IMG/VR virus record: IMGVR_UViG_3300023174_000100
Coordinates: 34,623-98,622 of that record
DNA length: 64,000 nucleotides
From: a virus
Direction: 5' to 3' (one strand)
Numbering within the stretch: position 1 is the stretch's first letter; every line of letters begins with the position of its first letter. Under the pieces are notes generated by a model. That model was not told the DNA's origin and did not search any database. It saw only the letters and a program-made list of their open reading frames with translations. Shown piece by piece: positions 51,817 to 59,058 of the stretch. The translations under genes and the position numbers were made by a program.

Positions 51817-52524
51817 ATGCTTAAGCAAATTAATTTCAGATTAGGCGACGTTATCCACTGTATCGATATCAAGCCTAGTGCCACTCCGAAGCTCGCTAAA
51901 AAAGGCGAAATTATCTTACAAACTTATCATTTTTCTATTGACCAGATTAATGAAGGTAGCCTAAAAAATGACTCAAAGGTATGTTTTGATTGTAAGTTCT
52001 CTTATAATGCAAACGACGGAAAGTCAGGCGGTTGCTATACCCATGCGAACGGATCCCTAGCATGGGGATTGATTGCAAAATTAAAAGCCTTAAAAAAGCG
52101 TTTGGATAACGGATTAATTCCGGAAGGAGCTGAAGGCGTAATGGAACAAATTACGAGCGTTACAAAAAAGGTTAAAATATCCTTTGCTAGATTGGGAACG
52201 TATGGAGAGCCTACATTATTACCTTTTGAGTTGATAGAACAAATAAGGCCTTTGGTTGGTAAGGTTTCAGGCTATACTCACCAATGGCACAAACCAGAGA
52301 ATAAGCCTTATGCAAAATACTTAATGGCTAGTACGCATAATATCTTTGACGTAAAATTAGCCGAAGGCCTTGGATTCAGGTCTTACAATGCTAGTGAGGT
52401 TGAAGGTGCTATCCTTTGTCCATCAGCACCAACCATAGCAAAAGAAAAGCAAGTAAGCTGCGCTAAATGTGGATTGTGTGAAGGTGGAAAGAAAGCTAAG
52501 AATATTTACAATGTAATCCATTAA
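51817..52524 (+). CDS. DUF7227-like Cys-rich phage protein (paralogue B)
   Basis: 235 residues from ATG 51817. CFDCKFSYNANDGKSGGCYTH, FARLGTYGEPTLLP, SGYTHQWHKP, LMASTHNIFDV and CAKCGLCEGG mirror the protein at 47074, so the two are old paralogues with all Cys conserved. Unknown function, perhaps metal binding. Confidence 0.8.
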   Translation: MLKQINFRLGDVIHCIDIKPSATPKLAKKGEIILQTYHFSIDQINEGSLKNDSKVCFDCKFSYNANDGKSGGCYTHANGSLAWGLIAKLKALKKRLDNGLIPEGAEGVMEQITSVTKKVKISFARLGTYGEPTLLPFELIEQIRPLVGKVSGYTHQWHKPENKPYAKYLMASTHNIFDVKLAEGLGFRSYNASEVEGAILCPSAPTIAKEKQVSCAKCGLCEGGKKAKNIYNVIH

Positions 52525-52539
52525 CATAACATTAACATA

Positions 52540-52578
52540 GGGGGGTATTTACTTTATCAAATATTCCCCCTACATTTG
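52540..52578 (+). promoter_or_regulatory. Dyad promoter 6
   Basis: GGGGGTAT with ATATTCCCCC (one mismatch), abutting TACATTTG (52571-52578). Confidence 0.6.
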
Positions 52579-52610
52579 CATCAGATTATTAACCACTTAA
52601 ATTAAAAAAC

Positions 52611-53021
52611 ATGAAAAGGATTAAAGTTAGATTCTCTTTACAACGTGGAGAAAATTATATGAAATGGAGAGTGATTGGCAATAATGGAGTTGTCACATAT
52701 TACAATCCATGTGAAGTTCAATTAATCATGATGGGATGCACTTTAAAGAATAATAAGAAATTAGCTACTAAGATTTTTAATGGAGAAAGTACTAAGGTTG
52801 TATGTGCATGGATTTTATGTAATCATTTAGAGATTAGATATTCTGATTTTATTAAAGAGTCTGATTTTAAAATTAAGTACAATCCTAAAGTTGCTCCTAA
52901 TTGGACTTTTCTGGGGGAAGATATTGATAATAGGGATATTTCTCACATTGTTTCGGTTGACTATAAATTGTGTATTGATTCTATTCCTGACGGTATGGGA
53001 TTGGGGGAATATAAGAGTTAA
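52611..53021 (+). CDS. Unknown basic protein
   Basis: 136 residues (KRIKVRFSLQRGENYMKWRVIGNNGVVTYYNP). Beta-rich start; no family recognised. Confidence 0.65.
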   Translation: MKRIKVRFSLQRGENYMKWRVIGNNGVVTYYNPCEVQLIMMGCTLKNNKKLATKIFNGESTKVVCAWILCNHLEIRYSDFIKESDFKIKYNPKVAPNWTFLGEDIDNRDISHIVSVDYKLCIDSIPDGMGLGEYKS

Positions 53022-53056
53022 AAATCCCCGCGGAAAATTAACAAAACATTAACGAT

Positions 53057-53094
53057 AAGGGTATTGCATAGTATATCCGATACCCTTATCTTTG
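53057..53094 (+). promoter_or_regulatory. Dyad promoter 7
   Basis: AAGGGTAT (53057-53064) and ATACCCTT (53080-53087), overlapping TATCTTTG (53087-53094) by one base. Confidence 0.75.
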
Positions 53095-53126
53095 CACTAT
53101 ATTTTAAACCACTAAATTTATTTATT

Positions 53127-53681
53127 ATGTTTGAACTAAAAGCCACCAAAGGCAATATTGATTTGTCTGTATTTAATTTGTCAACTTTGATTCAAGAGTC
53201 AAATCAGAATGTAAGAGATATAGACTCTCACAATCTAGAAGTTATTAAAAGATTCAAAGAACTTGTGCTTAGTTATTATGGTGAACTATCCAATGTTATG
53301 GATAAATTAGATTTACCTTATTTTGAAGTTAATGGTTACAACAATCTGTATGCTCATTTAGCTTGTGGAGGAGATTATGAAATCACTTTATATTCTAACG
53401 GGATTAGTGAATCTTTAATGTTTGGCCATGGTAGAGGATATATAAAAATCTATCTTGCCGCTCCTTTTGAAAGTTGTGGAAGAAAATTATCTTGCAATTT
53501 TACGGGAACTATTAGGATAGGCAAAAGATGGTTAGAGCATTCTTCTTATAAGGAATACCCCCTAGAATCTGTTTCTCAAATCATCGAACTAGGGCAAGAT
53601 GTAATCAAGCTCCATATCTTAGGTAGAGATATAAAGGACATCACAGAACTATTAATTCAAGAGAAAAAACTAATATACTAG
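53127..53681 (+). CDS. Unknown protein
   Basis: 184 residues from ATG 53127 after an AACCACTAAATTTA leader. ELKATKGNIDLSVFNLSTLIQESN; a Gly-rich GHGRGYIKIYLAAPFESCG stretch in the middle. No family recognised. Confidence 0.65.
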   Translation: MFELKATKGNIDLSVFNLSTLIQESNQNVRDIDSHNLEVIKRFKELVLSYYGELSNVMDKLDLPYFEVNGYNNLYAHLACGGDYEITLYSNGISESLMFGHGRGYIKIYLAAPFESCGRKLSCNFTGTIRIGKRWLEHSSYKEYPLESVSQIIELGQDVIKLHILGRDIKDITELLIQEKKLIY

Positions 53682-53702
53682 TTTTAACAAAACATTAACG
53701 AT

Positions 53703-53740
53703 AAGGGTATTGCATAGTATATTCGATACCCTTATCTTTG
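53703..53740 (+). promoter_or_regulatory. Dyad promoter 8
   Basis: AAGGGTAT with ATACCCTT and TATCTTTG (53733-53740). Confidence 0.75.
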
Positions 53741-53774
53741 CACTATAATTATTCACCACTTTAAATTTTAAATC

Positions 53775-54002
53775 ATGCAGCTAGACAATGAAATGTTAGA
53801 TAAGTTAGAATCTTGGTTTGAAACCTACAATCCTCATTGTATGATATACTCACCTTATATGGACGAAGAAGAAGAAGATAAAATGTTTGATGATTATAAT
53901 GAATTAATTGAATTATTGGAGAGAGCTAAAGCTGGCACTCTTACTAAAGATGATGAAGATGTAATAGCATTTCATATCGAGTGTATCGAAGAAGATTATT
54001 AA
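53775..54002 (+). CDS. Small acidic protein, unknown
   Basis: 75 residues, strongly acidic (MDEEEEDKMFDDYNELIELLERA). Possible DNA mimic (inference). The next gene follows within 24 bases. Confidence 0.65.
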   Translation: MQLDNEMLDKLESWFETYNPHCMIYSPYMDEEEEDKMFDDYNELIELLERAKAGTLTKDDEDVIAFHIECIEEDY

Positions 54003-54025
54003 TCACCACTTTAAATTATAAAATT

Positions 54026-54235
54026 ATGTTAGTAGAACTAAAAAATCTTACTAGAAAAGATTTAGTAATTACTTTAGAAGACTTACTTTCAGACGAGTTT
54101 GATTCATCAGAACTTGTGTACTTGACTGAAGAAGAACTTATTAGTGCTATAATTAATGCAGCTTTGTTTTATAAGAACGAGGCTAATTATATCCCATCTA
54201 GTGATGTATTTAATTCTTATGAAAAAAGGAAATAA
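54026..54235 (+). CDS. Small acidic protein, unknown
   Basis: 69 residues from ATG 54026 after an AATCACCACTTTAAAT leader (LVELKNLTRKDLVITLEDLLSDEF). Cotranscribed with 53775. Confidence 0.6.
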   Translation: MLVELKNLTRKDLVITLEDLLSDEFDSSELVYLTEEELISAIINAALFYKNEANYIPSSDVFNSYEKRK

Positions 54236-54252
54236 TTAATAAGTAAATGATA

Positions 54253-54378
54253 AGTCAGGTGGCGGAAGGTAGACGCTAAAAAACTGTAATGAGGTTACGC
54301 TATCCTCACGTTAAATAAAAAAAGTATCAACGCGGTAGCGCGGTAGCCTTGCAGGTTCGAATCCTGCCCTGACTTCCA
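54253..54378 (+). tRNA. Long tRNA-like gene (Leu-type D arm), anticodon unresolved
   Basis: Acceptor AGTCAGG/CCTGACT (7 bp), D arm GCG...CGC with GGTAGA as in tRNA-Leu, T arm GCAGG-TTCGAAT-CCTGC, discriminator T and an encoded CCA. The 73 bases between D and T stems are about 40 more than a class II tRNA needs, and no standard anticodon arm can be assigned with confidence. It may hold an insertion or be a decoy tRNA. Confidence 0.65.
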
Positions 54379-54433
54379 AAGGTTAATAAGTTTAAGTGGT
54401 TCGCTCCTGGCATTCTATGCCAGGAGTTTTTTT
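54379..54433 (+). ncRNA. Candidate tRNA-trailer small RNA complementary to phage leaders
   Basis: Directly after the tRNA-like CCA comes TTAATAAGTTTAAGTGGTT, whose GTTTAAGTGGTT (54390-54401) is the exact complement of the AACCACTTAAAC leader used by many genes here. A perfect terminator follows: CTCCTGGC (54404-54411), GCCAGGAG (54419-54426), T7. Confidence 0.5.
54404..54433 (+). terminator. Strong Rho-independent terminator
   Basis: 8-bp CTCCTGGC/GCCAGGAG stem, 7-base loop, T7. Confidence 0.93.
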
Positions 54434-54439
54434 GTTGCT

Positions 54440-54490
54440 AGTGAATTTCGCTCGGGCAAGGCAAAGCCTTGCCCGAGTAAATTTTCCAGG
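54440..54490 (+). repeat. Type II intergenic element, copy 7
   Basis: AGTGAATTTCGCT, hairpin CGGGCAAGGC-aaa-GCCTTGCCCG, GAGTAAATTTTCCAGG; diverges after the T run. Confidence 0.8.
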
Positions 54491-54601
54491 CCCCTCTTTC
54501 CAGCATGGCCAGTAATGTATGGGGATCCGGGTTTAACATTTTTTTAACATTTTCTTAGATCCTTTTAACATTTGAAATTAGGATAATAGGGAAATGGGGT
54601 G

Positions 54602-54743
54602 TATTTTTGCAATGTCAATTAGATGATAGGGAATAGATGAGATATAGTATGAGTTACATTTTACTGCATTTCATTTTAACATTTATTTAACATATATTTT
54701 TCATTCTATGATTATGATATTAGATAGAATGTTATTATCTTTG
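54602..54743 (+). promoter_or_regulatory. Two -7 boxes upstream of 54777
   Basis: TATTTTTG (54602-54609) and TATCTTTG (54736-54743) with an AT-rich, TTAACATTT-rich region between; no gene in 54434-54776 otherwise. Confidence 0.55.
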
Positions 54744-54776
54744 CGACATATTATTAACCATTTAAATTTTTAGATT

Positions 54777-55349
54777 ATGCCAAATTGGTGTTCAAATTGT
54801 ATCTCATTTGAAGGTACGGAAAAAGCTATGCAGACATTGAAAAAAGATGTTAGCATGATTAAGGATGGTCATTGCATGTTCACTGCATTGACGGACATTA
54901 AGAGTGAATGGAATTATGATGTATGGAATGCGGAGTTCGGTACTAAATGGAGTGTGATGATGGATGACGACATTAGGGATACAATGGAGCAACATGATTA
55001 TTTTAATTGTGAAACGGCTTGGAGTCCATGTATTGGATTTGTTCAAAAAGTATGTAAGAAGTACGGAGTAGAAGGACGGATTGAATATTCAGAGCCAGGG
55101 ATGGGCTTTGCAGGTATTATAGATATTGATGAAAATGGGGATGAATTGAGTATAGTTGAAATGTCTTATAGGGAATATCAATATAAGCATTTAGGTACTG
55201 ATGGTTTTTTTGAAGATTTTGTTATTGATGTTGAAGAGGGATTTATTGAAAGTGAAGAACAAATTAAGGAAGATTATTCTTATGTTGATGCTGAAGACAT
55301 GGAAGAAATGATTAGGATATATAGAGAGGGTAGCCCCGCGGAAAATTAA
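54777..55349 (+). CDS. DUF1281 / Api92-like ferredoxin-fold protein
   Basis: 190 residues. MPNWCSNCISFEG at the start, WNYDVWNAEFGTKWSV near residue 45, and FNCETAWSPCIGF are hallmarks of the YubB/Api92-like family found on plasmids and phages. The acidic C-terminal 60 residues are extra. Function unknown. Confidence 0.85.
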   Translation: MPNWCSNCISFEGTEKAMQTLKKDVSMIKDGHCMFTALTDIKSEWNYDVWNAEFGTKWSVMMDDDIRDTMEQHDYFNCETAWSPCIGFVQKVCKKYGVEGRIEYSEPGMGFAGIIDIDENGDELSIVEMSYREYQYKHLGTDGFFEDFVIDVEEGFIESEEQIKEDYSYVDAEDMEEMIRIYREGSPAEN

Positions 55350-55364
55350 GAAATAATTAAAATA

Positions 55365-55403
55365 GGGGGGTATTGACTTTCTCAAATATCCCCCATATAT
55401 TTG
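55365..55403 (+). promoter_or_regulatory. Dyad promoter 9
   Basis: GGGGGGTAT with ATATCCCCC, then TATATTTG (55396-55403). Confidence 0.65.
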
Positions 55404-55434
55404 CACTATATTATTCACCACATAAACTAAAAAA

Positions 55435-55923
55435 ATGAATAAGATTGAATTAAAGAGTGTTAAATTCTCTGAATGGAATTCACAAGAGACTTGTTGTTTC
55501 CAAGCAAATGTTTTCTTTAACGGAAAGAAAGTAGGGTACTGTAAAAATGATGGAATGGGGGGATATACCTACTGTTATTGTATAGGCGATAGAGAGTTGT
55601 ACGGCCAAATGGAGTCTTACTGTAAAACTCTTCCTGACAATGATAATTATGTAGGTAAGCCTAGCGTAGAGAATGTAGTAGATGAACTGTTCAATTCTTG
55701 GTTAAAAGACTATTATAAGAAAAAACGAGAAAAGGATTTTAGTAAGGGGTTATGTATTGGTACAGAAAACTTCTACAATTTGCTTGAAGTACTTGTAGGC
55801 GGTAAGCGTACAAAAATAGAAGACTTGTTAATGACTGAGCAAGGTTCTAATTACTTAAGAAACCTATGCAAGCAGAAGAGAGAAGAAGGTCTTAACATTC
55901 TAAATACCAACTTACCCTTTTAA
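55435..55923 (+). CDS. Conserved-type phage protein, unknown
   Basis: 162 residues; KIELKSVKFSEWNSQETCCFQANVFFNGKKVGYCKNDGMGG, then basic helices (YYKKKREKDFSK). Unknown role. Confidence 0.7.
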   Translation: MNKIELKSVKFSEWNSQETCCFQANVFFNGKKVGYCKNDGMGGYTYCYCIGDRELYGQMESYCKTLPDNDNYVGKPSVENVVDELFNSWLKDYYKKKREKDFSKGLCIGTENFYNLLEVLVGGKRTKIEDLLMTEQGSNYLRNLCKQKREEGLNILNTNLPF

Positions 55924-55938
55924 CAAAACATTAACGAT

Positions 55939-55976
55939 AGGGGTATTGCATAGTATATCCGATACCCTTATCTTTG
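55939..55976 (+). promoter_or_regulatory. Dyad promoter 10
   Basis: AGGGGTAT with ATACCCTT and TATCTTTG (55969-55976). Confidence 0.7.
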
Positions 55977-56007
55977 CACTATATTTATTCACCACTAAAC
56001 TAAAAAA

Positions 56008-56448
56008 ATGGACAACCAAAAAATTAAAATTGTTGATGGTTTTGTATGGTTATTGATTACCGACAAAGCTAAGGAAGTTTACCAGTCAGGTTTATTCGAT
56101 GGCTCTATCTACGCGCTATATGATGACGATGTAGAAACAGACTTTATAGAGACCTATGAAGAACTTATTGATGCATTAGAGAGAGGTCTTGAAATTGCAA
56201 TAGAAATCGGACGGTCTAGGAATACTGACGCAGTAGAAGATGCAAAAGAGGTATTGAGAGACCATGGTTACTTTGTTGATAACCTATGGCATATCCAGAA
56301 TGTTCAATTTAACTACATGGAGGCTAGCGATGAAGATGCTCAAAAGATTTTAAAAATGGCTCTTACCAACGAAGATATCACGGATCAAATCTCGTTAGCA
56401 ATTATTGATGCAATTGAGTTGTACTTCCAAGATGAGAACATCTTCTAG
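56008..56448 (+). CDS. Acidic protein, intact parent of a split paralogue
   Basis: 146 residues. N-half DNQKIKIVDGFVWLLITDKAKEVYQSGLFDGSIY, C-half VEDAKEVLRDHGYFVDNLWHIQNVQ. The next two genes carry these halves separately. Unknown function. Confidence 0.7.
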   Translation: MDNQKIKIVDGFVWLLITDKAKEVYQSGLFDGSIYALYDDDVETDFIETYEELIDALERGLEIAIEIGRSRNTDAVEDAKEVLRDHGYFVDNLWHIQNVQFNYMEASDEDAQKILKMALTNEDITDQISLAIIDAIELYFQDENIF

Positions 56449-56478
56449 GAATTCGGAGATTAACAAAACATTAACGAT

Positions 56479-56516
56479 AGGGGTATTGCATAGTATATCC
56501 GATACCCTTATCTTTG
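56479..56516 (+). promoter_or_regulatory. Dyad promoter 11
   Basis: Same sequence as promoter 10; -7 box at 56509-56516. Confidence 0.7.
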
Positions 56517-56548
56517 CACTATATTTATTCACCACTAAACTAAAAAAA

Positions 56549-56788
56549 ATGGACAACCAAAAAATTAAAATTGTTGATGGTTTTGTATGGTTATTGATTA
56601 CCGATAAAGCTAAAGAAGTTTATCAGTCAGGTTTATTCGACGGCTCTATCTATGTACTAGATGACGACCTAAGCGAAGGACTATGCGAATCCTACGAAGA
56701 CCTTTTGAAAGCATTAGAGAATGGTTGTGACATAGCCTTAGAGGTTGGCTATATAACCGAAAGAGATGCTCGAATAATATTGTTTTGA
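56549..56788 (+). CDS. N-terminal half paralogue of 56008
   Basis: 79 residues from ATG 56549; first 48 residues nearly identical to 56008, then diverges and stops at a TGA. A promoter and leader copied with it. Confidence 0.65.
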   Translation: MDNQKIKIVDGFVWLLITDKAKEVYQSGLFDGSIYVLDDDLSEGLCESYEDLLKALENGCDIALEVGYITERDARIILF

Positions 56789-56815
56789 ATTAATCGCCAC
56801 TAAACTAAAAAAAAA

Positions 56816-57055
56816 ATGGACGCAGTAGAAGATGCAAAAAAGGTATTAAGAGACCATGGTTACTTTGTTGATAACCTATGGCACATTGAGGACGTACAAT
56901 CCTTACACAAGGGAGCAAGTGTGGAAGATGCTCATAGAATATTAAATGATGCTCTTACCAACGGAGCGACCATGGAGCAGATATGGTATTCAATTACCGA
57001 TGCTCTAGAAAATGAGGAAGGATATGTTCCCCTTTCCGACGAGGACGAAGATTAA
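56816..57055 (+). CDS. C-terminal half paralogue of 56008
   Basis: 79 residues beginning MDAVEDAKKVLRDHGYFVDN, which matches residues 71 onward of 56008. Preceded by its own AATCGCCACTAAACTAAAAA leader but no -7 box, so it is translated from the 56549 transcript. Confidence 0.65.
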   Translation: MDAVEDAKKVLRDHGYFVDNLWHIEDVQSLHKGASVEDAHRILNDALTNGATMEQIWYSITDALENEEGYVPLSDEDED

Positions 57056-57070
57056 CAAAACATTAACGAT

Positions 57071-57108
57071 AAGGGTATTGCATAGTATATCCGATACCCT
57101 TATCTTTG
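57071..57108 (+). promoter_or_regulatory. Dyad promoter 12
   Basis: AAGGGTAT with ATACCCTT and TATCTTTG (57101-57108). Confidence 0.75.
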
Positions 57109-57140
57109 CACTATATTTATTCACCACTAAACTAAAAAAA

Positions 57141-57434
57141 ATGAACATTGACAGAAGTTCTTATTTATTCAAGATTGTTTCCTATCATGTATCAAACATC
57201 TGTAATGAAATCATGAATGAGGACGATAAGACATCAGAAAAACTTGGAACAAAAGATGCTAAAGATGTCCTACTATTTACTCACATGATGGGTTCATTTG
57301 AGTCTATCATGGAAAATTTGGATGCATTGACATGTAAGATTGTAGAGAATGTTGACATGAATATTTTAGATGATTCCGATGAAGTATTGTATGACCATGT
57401 GTACACCGAATTTTTAAACAACTATAAAAAATAA
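57141..57434 (+). CDS. Acidic helical protein, unknown
   Basis: 97 residues from ATG 57141 (NIDRSSYLFKIVSYHVSNICNEIMNEDD). Unknown. Confidence 0.65.
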   Translation: MNIDRSSYLFKIVSYHVSNICNEIMNEDDKTSEKLGTKDAKDVLLFTHMMGSFESIMENLDALTCKIVENVDMNILDDSDEVLYDHVYTEFLNNYKK

Positions 57435-57435
57435 T

Positions 57436-57636
57436 ATGAGAAATAATAAGGAATGGGTAGCTATCCTAAATGGCACAAGGATTGATTCTAATGGCTTTTA
57501 TTGTGGTGCCGCTTGTGTTACTGCCTACACTAAAAAAGAGGCCATACGATTGCTCTCTAAGGCTAAAATGCATTACTTCGGTACTTACAAGATTAGCAAG
57601 GAAGTTAGAAGGAATACAAACATCTACGCTAATTAA
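57436..57636 (+). CDS. Small basic protein, unknown
   Basis: 66 residues one base after the previous stop (KEWVAILNGTRIDSNGFYCGAACVTAYTKKEAIRLLSKA). Confidence 0.6.
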   Translation: MRNNKEWVAILNGTRIDSNGFYCGAACVTAYTKKEAIRLLSKAKMHYFGTYKISKEVRRNTNIYAN

Positions 57637-57651
57637 CAAAAAATTAACTAT

Positions 57652-57689
57652 AGGGGTATTGTATAGTAGATCCGGTACCCCTATCTTTG
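57652..57689 (+). promoter_or_regulatory. Dyad promoter 13
   Basis: AGGGGTA with TACCCCT, both arms changed relative to promoter 12, then TATCTTTG (57682-57689). Confidence 0.75.
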
Positions 57690-57718
57690 TATCATATTAT
57701 TAACCACTAAACTAAAAG

Positions 57719-58345
57719 ATGAACGTATTAGAATTATTCGCAGGCAGTAAGTCTATTGGCAAAGCTGCTGCTCAATTAGACATGAACGTATTCTCTGTTG
57801 ATTGGGAAAACTTTGATGGTATTGATTTGCAGATAGACATTTCAAAACTAAAGAAAGAAGATGTTCCGTTTGTTCCAGATATTATTTGGGCATCTCCAGA
57901 TTGTACAACATACACTATTGCTGCTATATCTACTCACAGAAATGGCGTAGAGCCGAAGAGCAAGTACGCTAGCGAGTGCGACATCACTAATCAACATTTC
58001 ATATCATTGATAAAGGAATGGTTAGAGATTAATCCTAACATGGTTTTCTTCATAGAGAATCCAAGAGGCATGTTAAGAAAGATGCCATGGATGCAAGAAT
58101 TTAAAAGACATACAGTATGGTATTGCCAGTACGGAGACGACAGAGCGAAGCCTACAGATATATGGACTAATTCAGAAGATTGGGTTCCTAGACCAATATG
58201 TAAAAATGGTAATAAGAAATGTCACCATACCCCTGCTCCTAGAGGTTCAAAGACAGGAACTCAAGGAAGGAAGGGTTCTTATGAAAGAAGCAGAATTCCA
58301 GAAGAGTTGTGTCATGAAATTCTAACTTCTTGTAAAAAATATTAA
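57719..58345 (+). CDS. C5 cytosine DNA methyltransferase-like protein
   Basis: 208 residues. Motif I is LELFAGSKSIG; the catalytic region is IIWASPDCTTYT with C62; motif VI is FFIENPRGMLRKM with E113. This is the short phage-type DNA methylase family; there is no clear large target-recognition domain. It may protect phage DNA from restriction. No partner restriction enzyme is nearby. Confidence 0.8.
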   Translation: MNVLELFAGSKSIGKAAAQLDMNVFSVDWENFDGIDLQIDISKLKKEDVPFVPDIIWASPDCTTYTIAAISTHRNGVEPKSKYASECDITNQHFISLIKEWLEINPNMVFFIENPRGMLRKMPWMQEFKRHTVWYCQYGDDRAKPTDIWTNSEDWVPRPICKNGNKKCHHTPAPRGSKTGTQGRKGSYERSRIPEELCHEILTSCKKY

Positions 58346-58373
58346 TTATTAGTCACCGCGAAAAACTTAAAAA

Positions 58374-58643
58374 ATGGCAATATTCAAGTATTTAGATGAT
58401 TTCTTACCAGGCAGAAATGTCAATGATTTTGTATTCACTATGTTAGACCCTATATCTAATGAAGAATTAACATGGTATATAGAAGATGTCTTAGATGAAA
58501 TAAATAGAGACAGGTCAGCTAAGTGGACTAACTACACAAAAGATGATTGGTACGATGGTTGGAATTCATGGTGTGAGGATGATGCTTATGTAATGCTCTC
58601 CATAGAAGACAAGGGAGACATAGTGCATAGACCGTTTTCTTAG
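58374..58643 (+). CDS. Small acidic protein, unknown
   Basis: 89 residues, acidic and Trp-rich (DDWYDGWNSWCEDDAY). Leader AGTCACCGCGAAAAACTTAAAAA. Followed immediately by a tRNA 3' half. Confidence 0.65.
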   Translation: MAIFKYLDDFLPGRNVNDFVFTMLDPISNEELTWYIEDVLDEINRDRSAKWTNYTKDDWYDGWNSWCEDDAYVMLSIEDKGDIVHRPFS

Positions 58644-58660
58644 TAAATAAAATGGTCGGG

Positions 58661-58688
58661 GCAGGTTCAAATCCTGTCCTGACTACCA
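58661..58688 (+). pseudogene. tRNA 3' half (T arm, acceptor, CCA)
   Basis: GCAGG-TTCAAAT-CCTGT T arm, CCTGACT acceptor strand, A and CCA. No matching 5' half lies upstream. Same acceptor as 54253. Confidence 0.6.
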
Positions 58689-58742
58689 ACAGCTTAAATG
58701 TTGTGCAAGAGTACCCGTTCTCTGAAGATAAACAAAGGGGTT

Positions 58743-58815
58743 AGTCAGGTGGTGAAATTGGTAACACCTCAGGGGTAATAGCTTGATAATATAGGTTCAA
58801 ATCCTATTCTGACCA
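58743..58815 (+). tRNA. tRNA-like sequence with 8-base anticodon loop
   Basis: AGTCAGG/TCTGACC acceptor (A-C mismatch and a G-T pair), D arm GTG...CAC with AAATTGGTAA, anticodon stem TCAGG/CTTGA around GGTAATAG, T arm ATAGG-TTCAAAT-CCTAT. The 8-base loop lacks the usual U33, so charging and decoding are doubtful. Confidence 0.5.
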
Positions 58816-58825
58816 CACGTTCTGG

Positions 58826-58985
58826 TTAATCACCAGATAGTATGCCTAATATGATGAAACAGAGTGATTACTGTATAGGTACGTACATTGACGTATAGGG
58901 AGAACGTCAGGGGGTGTCAACCCGACCTCGTTAGGACGAAATGACTATTCCTAACCCCTTGTCTAGGGGGACAGCCATAACATCT
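58826..58985 (+). ncRNA. Candidate structured RNA between tRNA-like sequences
   Basis: Several perfect stems in order: CTGGT/ACCAG, TGCCTA/TAGGTA enclosing ACAG/CTGT, TGACGT/ACGTCA, GTTAGGA/TCCTAAC and TGTC/GACA. The segment is richer in G+C than its surroundings and has no gene. It does not match a ribozyme or intron class I know. Confidence 0.45.
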
Positions 58986-59058
58986 GTAAGTTGGATAAAT
59001 TAGGGTGTTAGTTTTTTTGGATTTTTAGAAACATTTATATATTAAATTTTAAATAATT

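Noticed and set aside
39481-54490. CRISPR array formed by the type I and II elements
   Set aside because: Copies are 500-2500 bases apart with genes between them; there is no regular short spacer and no cas gene. The Cas4-like nuclease at 8894 is of the phage replication type.
58661-58815. Circularly permuted tRNA (3' half before 5' half)
   Set aside because: The acceptor strands pair well, but the upstream half has no strand matching the TCAGG anticodon stem, and the downstream part has its own T arm.
58826-58985. Group I intron or hammerhead ribozyme
   Set aside because: GACGAAA and TGATGAAAC words are suggestive, but the required CUGAUGA core and P7 elements are not found in the right order.
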